64,000 nucleotides of DNA from Bacteroidota bacterium (GTDB taxonomy: Bacteria; Bacteroidota; Rhodothermia; Rhodothermales; UBA10348): assembly GCA_029262855.1 (NCBI GenBank), contig JAJCYP010000114.1, positions 1 to 64,000 on the forward strand. The letters are read 5' to 3'. The stretch's first letter is position 1, and each line of letters starts with the position of its first letter. The position numbers and the translations under genes were made by a program. The notes beneath the pieces are model-generated. The model had not been told where the DNA came from, made no database searches, and worked only from the letters and a program-made list of their open reading frames with translations. This document shows positions 53,043 to 60,467 of this stretch, in pieces.

Positions 53043-54113
53043 GTGCGCGCCCATAATTTTTCTGCCGGCCCAGCCGCGCTCCCCGAATCGGTCATCAACC
53101 AGGTCAAGGAAGAACTGCCGGTCTACAAGGACGCTGGCGCCTCGATTCTGGAAATCAGCCACCGTTCCCCCCAGTACACTGCCGTGGCTGAGTCCGCACG
53201 CCGAGCGATTCGGTCACTGCTCGGTATCGGAGAGGAGTGGCACGTCCTCTTTCTCCACGGCGGAGCCTCGACGCAGTTCTACCAGGTACCCTTGAATTTC
53301 CTCCCAGAGGGCGGCGCGGCAGACTATGTGGACACCGGGGCCTGGGCGGCCAAGGCCGTCAAGGAGTCGCAGTACGTGGGCAACACGAACGTCGCCGCAT
53401 CCTCAAAGAGCGACAACTACACCCACATCCCGGCTCGGGACACCTGGTCACTTTCCAAGGACGCCGCCTACCTGCACTTCACGTCCAACAACACCATCCA
53501 CGGTACCGAGTACCACGCCGATCCGGTGGTTGACGCGCCGTTGGTCTGCGATGCCTCCAGCGACTTTCTGAGCCGTCCCCTGGACATGTCGGGATACGGA
53601 TTGATCTACGCTGGTGCGCAGAAGAACCTCGGACCGGCCGGGGTGACGGTGGTCCTGGTCAGGGACGAGTTTCTGGCGAAGCGCAACTCAGGGTTGCCGA
53701 CCATTCTCGACTACGGCACACACGCCTCCAAGCTGTTCCACACCCCGACCGTGTTTGCGGTCTATGTTGTGGAAAAGGTGCTCCGGTGGATCTCCGAGAA
53801 CGGCGGACTCGCGGGGATGGCCAAACGAAATCGGGAGAAGGGTGCCGCGCTCTACGGGGCGATTGATGCCTCCGGTTTCTTCAGCGGCACGGCCGCTGAA
53901 GCGTCCAGGTCCCTGATGAATGTGACCTTCCGTCTTCCTTCCGAAGAACTCGAGGCCCGGTTTGTCTCCGAGGCGGCCAGTCAGGGGCTTCTGGGCCTCA
54001 AGGGACACCGAAGTGTAGGTGGAATAAGGGCTTCGACCTACAACGCGATCGGCATCGATTCCGTCGGTGCATTGGTTTCGTTTATGGAGGATTTCGAAAG
54101 ACGACACGGGTAG
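53043..54113 (+). CDS. serC: Phosphoserine aminotransferase
   Basis: The 356-aa product starts at GTG 53043, giving the conserved MRAHNFSAGPAALP; AAGGT lies upstream. Features: EISHRSPQYTAV, HGGASTQFYQVPLNF, SNNTIHGTEYHADP, CDASSDFLSRPLD (the Asp that contacts PLP) and the PLP lysine in AGAQKNLGPAG (Lys194). It converts 3-phosphohydroxypyruvate and glutamate to phosphoserine and 2-oxoglutarate, the second step of serine synthesis, and may also act in pyridoxal phosphate synthesis. Length is typical. It follows serA; serB is not in the window. Confidence 0.96.
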   Translation: MRAHNFSAGPAALPESVINQVKEELPVYKDAGASILEISHRSPQYTAVAESARRAIRSLLGIGEEWHVLFLHGGASTQFYQVPLNFLPEGGAADYVDTGAWAAKAVKESQYVGNTNVAASSKSDNYTHIPARDTWSLSKDAAYLHFTSNNTIHGTEYHADPVVDAPLVCDASSDFLSRPLDMSGYGLIYAGAQKNLGPAGVTVVLVRDEFLAKRNSGLPTILDYGTHASKLFHTPTVFAVYVVEKVLRWISENGGLAGMAKRNREKGAALYGAIDASGFFSGTAAEASRSLMNVTFRLPSEELEARFVSEAASQGLLGLKGHRSVGGIRASTYNAIGIDSVGALVSFMEDFERRHG

Positions 54114-54200
54114 GCCTGATAGGGCAGTGTTCTCGTTGCGCGGTCAGACCTCCGGGTCTACATTCCGTCGCAACTCGGAAATCCGGACACAAGAAACGGC

Positions 54201-55334
54201 ATGTCCTATACGATCGGTGTACCCAGGGAAACATACCCTGGAGAACGTCTCGTCTCACTCACACCGGAGGTCGTCGGACGTCTCTCCAAAAGCGGAGCCT
54301 CCGTACGGGTCGAGCGCGGTGCCGGAGATACCGCATTTCACAGCGATGCCGACTACGAAGCCGAAGGGGCCTCAATCGTCGATCGTAATGGCGCCTTCGG
54401 ATGCGACATTGTGACGAAGGTCCGGCCTCCGAGCACGGAGGAGATCGGTCTGCTGCACGCCGGGTCCGTTCTGGTGGGCTTCCTCAGCCCCCTCGACGAG
54501 CCGGAGATTTGTAAGGCCCTTGCCGATCAGGGTGTGACCGCGCTGTCAATGGAGCTGGTACCCCGTATCTCGCGCGCCCAAAAGATGGATGCGCTCTCGG
54601 CTCTCAGTGGCATCGCCGGTTACAAGGCGGTCCTTGTCGCGGCCAACCTGTTGCCCAAGTTCTTTCCACTGCTTACCACTGCAGCAGGCACGGTGAGGCC
54701 GGCGAACGTCCTGGTACTGGGGGCTGGAGTCGCCGGCCTTCAGGCCATTGCGACGGCTCGCCGACTGGGGGCGCGCGTCTCGGCCTATGATATCCGGGAG
54801 GTGGTCCGCGAAGAAATCCAGAGTCTTGGCGCCACGTTCGTGGAGCTTGAAATTGCCATGGACGAGATGCAGGATTCGGGCGGCTATGCGAAGGCCCTGA
54901 TGGCTGAAAAGGCGCAGCAACAGACCAAACTGCTTGTTCCGTTCATTGGGAAGAGCGACGTTGTCGTCACGACCGCGTTGATTCCCGGCCGGCCGGCTCC
55001 CCTGCTGATTACACGCGAGGCCGTCGAGGCCATGAAGCCAGGCTCCGTGGTCATCGATATGGCCGCTCCCAACGGGGGCAACTGTGAGCTGACCAGGCCC
55101 GGCGAGACGGTGGTGCATGGCGGGGTCTCCATTGTAGGCTCGACCAACCTCCCGGCCGGGATGCCCGTTCACGCAAGCCAGCTCTACGCTCGCACCGTAC
55201 TGGCCATTCTGCAGGACTTCACCTCCGAGGCCGGGTTTTCTCCCAATTTCGAGGACGAGGTCTTCGCCGGTGCCTGCGTTAGCCACGATGGCAACGTGGT
55301 CCATGAGCGCGTCAAGGCGCTGCTCCAATCCTGA
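54201..55334 (+). CDS. pntAA: NAD(P) transhydrogenase, alpha-1 subunit
   Basis: The 377-aa product is the soluble NAD(H)-binding domain I: MSYTIGVPRETYPGERLVSL, RVERGAGDTAFHSDADYEAEG, the Rossmann core VLGAGVAGLQAIATARRLGA, the mobile loop around EMQDSGGYAKAL, and VVIDMAAPNGGNCELT. Together with pntAB and pntB it forms the membrane enzyme that uses the proton gradient to drive hydride transfer from NADH to NADP+. The split alpha subunit resembles the three-gene arrangement of Rhodospirillum. It starts 87 bases after serC, so it may have its own promoter. Confidence 0.95.
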   Translation: MSYTIGVPRETYPGERLVSLTPEVVGRLSKSGASVRVERGAGDTAFHSDADYEAEGASIVDRNGAFGCDIVTKVRPPSTEEIGLLHAGSVLVGFLSPLDEPEICKALADQGVTALSMELVPRISRAQKMDALSALSGIAGYKAVLVAANLLPKFFPLLTTAAGTVRPANVLVLGAGVAGLQAIATARRLGARVSAYDIREVVREEIQSLGATFVELEIAMDEMQDSGGYAKALMAEKAQQQTKLLVPFIGKSDVVVTTALIPGRPAPLLITREAVEAMKPGSVVIDMAAPNGGNCELTRPGETVVHGGVSIVGSTNLPAGMPVHASQLYARTVLAILQDFTSEAGFSPNFEDEVFAGACVSHDGNVVHERVKALLQS

Positions 55335-55340
55335 TATCCC

Positions 55341-55616
55341 ATGCTAGAGAACATTATCGTCTTTGTACTTGCTGCCTTCGTCGGTAGGGAGGTCATCAGC
55401 AAGGTGCCGCAGACGCTGCACACGCCGCTGATGTCCGGCTCGAATGCCATCAGTGGGATCACTGTTGTCGGCGCCCTCGTGGTGGCCGGTATGGTGGAGG
55501 GCAGTCCCTGGGCCACCTGGATTGGCTTCGCAGCACTCGTGTTTGCCACGGTAAACGTGGTGGGCGGCTTCCTGGTCACAGACCGGATGCTGCAGATGTT
55601 CAAGAAGAAGGGCTGA
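55341..55616 (+). CDS. pntAB: NAD(P) transhydrogenase, alpha-2 membrane subunit
   Basis: The 91-aa product has three membrane helices (IIVFVLAAFVGREVIS, ISGITVVGALVVAGMV, WIGFAALVFATVNVVGGFLV) separated by the conserved TPLMSGSNAISGI stretch. The end (VTDRMLQMFKKKG) matches the family's basic tail. It supplies part of the proton channel (domain II). Only six bases separate it from pntAA and seven from pntB, so the three are co-translated. Confidence 0.95.
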   Translation: MLENIIVFVLAAFVGREVISKVPQTLHTPLMSGSNAISGITVVGALVVAGMVEGSPWATWIGFAALVFATVNVVGGFLVTDRMLQMFKKKG

Positions 55617-55623
55617 GGGCGCT

Positions 55624-57048
55624 ATGAACATCATTGCAATCGTTGATGTCGCTTATCTCGTAGCGGCCATTCTGTTTATTTCCGGGCTCAAGCAGCTCAC
55701 CTCGCCAGCTACCGCCCGTCGCGGGAATCAGCTGGCGGCAGTTGGCATGCTGATAGCCGTCGTTGCCACGCTGTTTGTCAAGGACATCCTGACGCCGGCT
55801 GAAATGCTGGGCGGCCTGGTTCTCGGAACGGGCATCGGCGTGCTGTTGGCCAAGCGTGTAGAGATGACGGGGATGCCCGAACTCGTCGCGGCCTTCAACG
55901 GGTTTGGTGGAATCGCATCCGCCCTCGTGGCCGGTGCGGAAATTTCCAGGCTAATCGCCGACGGAGAGCCTCTGGGCGCGGCAAGTGCCGTCACCATCGC
56001 CCTTTCTGTCCTGATCGGAATGATCACGTTCACGGGTTCGTTTGTTGCGTTCGGCAAGCTCTCCGGGCGTATCAATGGGAACCCGATCTCCTTTCCGGGA
56101 ATGCGGTTCATCACCGTCCTGGCAGCGGCCGCCGCCATTGGCGCGGCGGTCTGGATGGCCCTCGAGTCGGGTGCTTTCCCCGCTCAGCCGGATGGCGTAA
56201 TCGATGGGGCTCTCGCCGTCACCATTGCAGCCTTTGCACTTGGCATTCTGCTGGTGATCCCGATTGGCGGCGCGGACATGCCGGTCGTGGTGGCCCTCCT
56301 CAATTCGTACTCGGGATTGGCGGCGTCGGCTACCGGCTTCGTGCTCGACAACACCGCCCTCATCGTCTCCGGCGCGCTGGTTGGAGCCTCCGGGCTCATT
56401 CTGACCAACATCATGTGCGTGGCCATGAACCGGTCCTTGCTGAACGTGCTGGTCGGTGGCTTTGGCGGAGACTCGGCCACTGCCATCGAAGGCACCAAAT
56501 CCATGGAGGGCAAAACGGCCACGTCCACGAGCGCGGATGACACCGCCATCCTCCTGGCCTATGCCGAGAAAGTGATCGTCGTGCCCGGCTATGGGATGGC
56601 CGTGGCGCAGGCTCAACACGCCGTCCGCGAAATGGGGGACGAACTCGAAAAGCGGGGCGTGACGGTGAAGTACGCGATACATCCCGTTGCCGGACGCATG
56701 CCGGGACACATGAACGTGCTCCTCGCAGAGGCAAACGTCTCCTACGATCTGCTTTTTGAGATGGATGACATCAACGGCGAGTTCGATACCTGCGATGTAG
56801 CCATCGTAATCGGAGCCAATGATGTGGTGAATCCGTCCGCAAGGCACGACAAGTCCAGCCCGATCTACGGAATGCCCATCCTGAACGTGGACAAGGCCCG
56901 GACATCCATTGTCCTCAAGCGGTCGATGCGGCCGGGCTATGCGGGCGTCCAGAACGAGCTGTTCTTCAACCACAACAACCGGATGCTCTTCGGCGATGCC
57001 AAGGCCTCAATCACGGCCGTGGTCAACGAATTGAAGGCGATGGACTGA
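55624..57048 (+). CDS. pntB: NAD(P) transhydrogenase, beta subunit
   Basis: The 474-aa product has about eight or nine membrane helices (residues 1-280), with VAAFNGFGGIASALVAGAE, and a C-terminal NADP-binding domain III (about 300-474) with VIVVPGYGMAVAQAQHAVREM, HPVAGRMPGHMNVLLAEA and GANDVVNPSARHD. It provides the NADP(H) site and most of the proton path. Full length, all signature stretches present. It ends the pnt operon; the next gene is convergent, 15 bases away. NADPH from this enzyme would serve biosynthesis, including reactions linked to the serine genes upstream. Confidence 0.96.
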   Translation: MNIIAIVDVAYLVAAILFISGLKQLTSPATARRGNQLAAVGMLIAVVATLFVKDILTPAEMLGGLVLGTGIGVLLAKRVEMTGMPELVAAFNGFGGIASALVAGAEISRLIADGEPLGAASAVTIALSVLIGMITFTGSFVAFGKLSGRINGNPISFPGMRFITVLAAAAAIGAAVWMALESGAFPAQPDGVIDGALAVTIAAFALGILLVIPIGGADMPVVVALLNSYSGLAASATGFVLDNTALIVSGALVGASGLILTNIMCVAMNRSLLNVLVGGFGGDSATAIEGTKSMEGKTATSTSADDTAILLAYAEKVIVVPGYGMAVAQAQHAVREMGDELEKRGVTVKYAIHPVAGRMPGHMNVLLAEANVSYDLLFEMDDINGEFDTCDVAIVIGANDVVNPSARHDKSSPIYGMPILNVDKARTSIVLKRSMRPGYAGVQNELFFNHNNRMLFGDAKASITAVVNELKAMD

Positions 57049-57063
57049 TGTAGCCGACTTGGG

Positions 57064-58152
57064 TCACCGTCCTATTTCAACCGAGACACGCGTACCCTTT
57101 TCTGGCGAACTCTTTATCGTGAGGGCGCCCCCATGCATTGCCGCAATTTTCCGGGCAAGAGCAAGGCCCAGGCCCAGCCCTGACTGGCCATACTCCAACC
57201 GCTCGAATTGGACGAAGGCGTCGAGCGTGGCCGATTGCTGCGGACTCATCCCCTTCCCACGATCGGTAATGGACAGGCCAAACCTGGTCCGGGTAAAAGC
57301 CGTCCGGACTTCCACGTCGGAGTCCGGGGGAGAGAACTTGAAGGCGTTGTCTACGAGCTCATCCACGATCTTCAGTAGATATTCTGGAGCCATTCGTACG
57401 CTCCCTTCCCGAAGGCGCAAGACGAGATCTGAATCGCGACCATAGAACCGGGCATGCTCCCTCGTGCGCTCCTCGATCAGGGATTCGGTATCCGGTGTGG
57501 CCTGTTTTCCCAGTCGCGCTCGTTGATCCTCGTCCTGTTCCACCGCTTGAAGTTGGGCAAAGAGGAGGTAGTTCTCAATACTCTTGAGCACTCGCTGGGC
57601 CGATATCCCGATCTGGAGGCCCATGTCCCGAATCTCGTCCTTGGTTAGATGGGCGAATCGAGTCCGGAGCATCTCGGCATAGCCGCCAATTGTCCTCAAG
57701 GGCAGGAGCAACTCGCTGGGAAACAACCTGGTTACGCTTGTGACCGCTACGAGGGGATCGGACCCAATTCTGGTTTCAAGTTGCTCACGTTTTCTTAGCT
57801 GAGCAGAAACCGAATCCAGCAGCTCAGTCGCGTTGAATGGTTTCGCCAGATAATCGTCCGCGCCCATGGACATCCCCTGACGCTGGCCCCCTTTCGTTGA
57901 CCATCCGGTGATCATAATGAAGGGGATATGTGCGGTGGTGGGCTCACTCCTGAGTGTGGACAGCACCTGATAGCCGTCGGCTCCCTCCATCAAGATATCG
58001 CTGATGACCAGGTCTGGTCGATAGGCCCTGGCCCGCTCAATGCCGACGAGGCCGTTCTCGGCGACCACTACCTCGTAGCCGTCCGTAGACAGGGCCTCGT
58101 TCATCATGTCCCGATAGACGGGATCGTCTTCAATGATCAAGACTTGGGCCAT
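57064..58152 (-). CDS. Receiver-HATPase hybrid protein lacking the acceptor histidine
   Basis: The 362-aa product has an N-terminal receiver (1-120) with VLIIEDDPVYR, acceptor Asp52 in DLVISDILMEG and Lys104 in DDYLAKPF. A dimerisation-like region follows (140-200): FPSELLLPLRTIGGYAEML aligns with the usual F..n.SHELRTPL..I.GyaeLL, but the His is missing. An HATPase domain comes next (235-362) with ELVDNAFKFS, ITDRGKGM and GQSGLGLGLALARKI. ATP binding is therefore likely retained while His autophosphorylation is not, unless another residue serves. It is the last gene of the four-gene operon, 13 bases after the AAA+ gene. It could act as a receiver-controlled protein-binding or phosphatase module. 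Receiver residues are intact. Confidence 0.82.
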   Translation of the reverse strand: MAQVLIIEDDPVYRDMMNEALSTDGYEVVVAENGLVGIERARAYRPDLVISDILMEGADGYQVLSTLRSEPTTAHIPFIMITGWSTKGGQRQGMSMGADDYLAKPFNATELLDSVSAQLRKREQLETRIGSDPLVAVTSVTRLFPSELLLPLRTIGGYAEMLRTRFAHLTKDEIRDMGLQIGISAQRVLKSIENYLLFAQLQAVEQDEDQRARLGKQATPDTESLIEERTREHARFYGRDSDLVLRLREGSVRMAPEYLLKIVDELVDNAFKFSPPDSDVEVRTAFTRTRFGLSITDRGKGMSPQQSATLDAFVQFERLEYGQSGLGLGLALARKIAAMHGGALTIKSSPEKGTRVSVEIGR

Positions 58153-58165
58153 GATGTAGTGGGCT

Positions 58166-60463
58166 CTAAGCGCGAATAAATGCTATCTGGCCATCGAGAA
58201 CCGCCAATCGCCAAGTGGGGTGCGCCCCGAGATCTCCGGAAAGGACCAGGGTGCTGAGAGGCACCTGAACTCTCCGCTCCAGAGTCCTACGGAGTTCTCG
58301 CGCCCCGTACTCCGGATTGTAGCCTTCGGAGGCCAACATGGTCAGGGCCTCATCAGAGGTCGACAGTTCCACACCATGGCGCTTCCACAGCACCTCTCTA
58401 AGTTCGGCCAAATGACCCTTCAAAATTTGTTCAATGCTTTCCCGGGAAAGATGATTGAAGCTGATGATTTCATCGATGCGGTTGATCAGCTCGGGTCTGA
58501 ACCAGGTTTTCAGTGCGGTATTGATTGCGGTCCTGTCGTTGGGATCCGCGTCGGGGCGGACGTTGGTTGTCAGGACAAATATGCAATTTCGCGCGTCAGC
58601 CAGCCGCCCCTTGGAGTCGGTGAGTCGACCCTCGTCAAAAACTTGGAGGAAGACATCGTAGATACGTGGATGTGCTTTCTCGACCTCATCCAGGAGCACG
58701 ATTGAATAGGGTTTTCGCCGAATCTGGCCTGTCAGTTGGCCCTCCTGATCACTGCCGACATACCCCGGTGGAGACCCAATCAACTTGGAAATGGAGTGTT
58801 CTTCCTTGAACTCGGACATGTCGAGCCGGATCAGGTTCTTGTCCGAACCAAAGAGAAAGAGCCCCATCTGCTTGGCTAATTCAGTTTTTCCAACTCCACT
58901 GGGCCCAAGGAACAACAGCGTTGACATGGGTCCCCTGCGGTCCATCACCGAAGCATGCGCGAGAATCATTCGCTGAGACACGGCAGATACCGCGTGCTCC
59001 TGGCCTTTGATGGACTGAAGCAGGAACTCCTCCAGTTCGAGGATGCGACGTGCTCCCTGTGCCTCCAGGTGGCCCGCCACGATCTCGGCGGGCATCCCCA
59101 TTTTCTCAGCCAGGACCTCGGCTATGTCCTTGGGCGAGACCCATGACCCTGATTCTGGACCGTCGGTCGGCTGTCCGCCGAAACGGACGGGATACATGCT
59201 CAGTTCAGAGACCTTGGCCCGGGCCCCCGCACGATCCAGCAAATCGATGGCCTTGTCGGGAAGGCGATGGTCGACATCGATCCGCATGGAGAGGTCTACG
59301 GCGGCCTCGACCGCCTCGTCTTCGAACAGGGTGCCGTGGTGCTTGGCCAGCGACGACCTCAACCCGAGGAGCATCTCCACAGCTTCTTCTCGAGACGGCT
59401 CATCGACGATTATCTTTTCGAAGCGTCGCTCCATCGCCGGGTCCTTCTCAATGTAACGACGGTACTCGTCGAGCGTGGTGGCCCCGATCAACTTGATGGC
59501 CCCCCGGGACATGGCAGGTTTCAGGAGTTGCGCGGCATCTTGGGCACCCCCACCGGCCCCCATGATGGTGTGGATTTCGTCTATGAAAAGGATGAGGTTC
59601 TCATCTTGGGATGCTTCCTCAATCAGTGAAGTGAGCCGTTCCTCAAACTGTCCCCTCAGTGTCGTGCCCGAAAGAAGGGAGCCCATATCAACCTCTACGA
59701 TACGCTTTCCGCCCAGAACCTGTGGATCCTTGCCCTGGACGGCCCGCAAGGCAAGGGCTTCCACAATCGCCGTCTTCCCGACACCCGCATCCCCCACCAG
59801 AACGGGGTTGTTCTTCTTTTTTCGCGAGAGGGCCTGCAGGGTTTGAAGGATCTCTGTCCTTCGCCCGATGATGGGAGGGATGCGCCCCTCGCGCGCGGCC
59901 TGGGTCAGATCCTTTCCAAATGACTCCAGCGCGCTGGTTTCCTCGGCGTCCTGGGGCGCACTGAGGGATTGCTGGGGCGAATCGACGGATTCCTGAGCCG
60001 GTCGGGGGGCGGATTGCTCCGGAAATACGAGGCATCCACGGATCGTGTCGGCCTTGGAACCGCCCCGGCCAAGTGCTTTCCGGAGTGTTCGGTTGGGATG
60101 TTCGAGGGAAGCCGCAAAGAGATGGGTGGCGGACGCCGGGAGACCTCGACTCAGCCCAATGGCACGCTCGAAGAGTTCCCTGGTCTCTGTGCTCCGGTGA
60201 ATTGTCTGTCCTACTATCGCTGTACGACCAGACGGAAGCATGCTTCTGATGGCCGCCCTGAGCTTGGCCAACTCGACCTGGGCCCTGGACAGGCTCTCCC
60301 TGAGTTGCGACCACTCGGGAGTAGTCTCGGCACCGCCTCGCTCAACCAAAGACAGGATAGCGTGGACGATGTGAATCGGCTCGATTTCCGGACACCCTGT
60401 TCCGGCGGCGTCGCGGGCGGCCTGGTTCCAGGCCTCTCGGGCGGAAGTAGTCAGTTCAGACAT
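58166..60463 (-). CDS. ClpA-like double AAA+ ATPase without evident ClpP loop
   Basis: The 765-aa product has a weak Clp-N-like domain (1-145), a Ser/Gln/Pro-rich linker (148-178) and two AAA+ modules. D1: Walker A GDAGVGKT (224-231), Walker B LILFIDEIH, arginine finger AMERRFEK. D2: GPSGVGKTELAKQM, IVLLDEVEKAHP, RPELINRIDEI and sensor-2 GARELRRTLERRV. There is no ClpB-type coiled M-domain between D1 and D2 (only about 75 residues). Between Walker B and RPELINRID the segment is short, with no IGF/LGF-type ClpP-binding tripeptide. So it is probably an unfoldase or remodeller independent of ClpP, like ClpV in layout, but no T6SS genes are near. It lies four bases after the Ser/Thr kinase gene. 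Substrate unknown; perhaps its operon partners. Confidence 0.85.
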   Translation of the reverse strand: MSELTTSAREAWNQAARDAAGTGCPEIEPIHIVHAILSLVERGGAETTPEWSQLRESLSRAQVELAKLRAAIRSMLPSGRTAIVGQTIHRSTETRELFERAIGLSRGLPASATHLFAASLEHPNRTLRKALGRGGSKADTIRGCLVFPEQSAPRPAQESVDSPQQSLSAPQDAEETSALESFGKDLTQAAREGRIPPIIGRRTEILQTLQALSRKKKNNPVLVGDAGVGKTAIVEALALRAVQGKDPQVLGGKRIVEVDMGSLLSGTTLRGQFEERLTSLIEEASQDENLILFIDEIHTIMGAGGGAQDAAQLLKPAMSRGAIKLIGATTLDEYRRYIEKDPAMERRFEKIIVDEPSREEAVEMLLGLRSSLAKHHGTLFEDEAVEAAVDLSMRIDVDHRLPDKAIDLLDRAGARAKVSELSMYPVRFGGQPTDGPESGSWVSPKDIAEVLAEKMGMPAEIVAGHLEAQGARRILELEEFLLQSIKGQEHAVSAVSQRMILAHASVMDRRGPMSTLLFLGPSGVGKTELAKQMGLFLFGSDKNLIRLDMSEFKEEHSISKLIGSPPGYVGSDQEGQLTGQIRRKPYSIVLLDEVEKAHPRIYDVFLQVFDEGRLTDSKGRLADARNCIFVLTTNVRPDADPNDRTAINTALKTWFRPELINRIDEIISFNHLSRESIEQILKGHLAELREVLWKRHGVELSTSDEALTMLASEGYNPEYGARELRRTLERRVQVPLSTLVLSGDLGAHPTWRLAVLDGQIAFIRA

Positions 60464-60467
60464 GGTC

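Noticed and set aside
58166-60463. ClpV of a type VI secretion system
   Set aside because: No Tss, Hcp or VgrG genes occur in the window, and the neighbours are signalling proteins.
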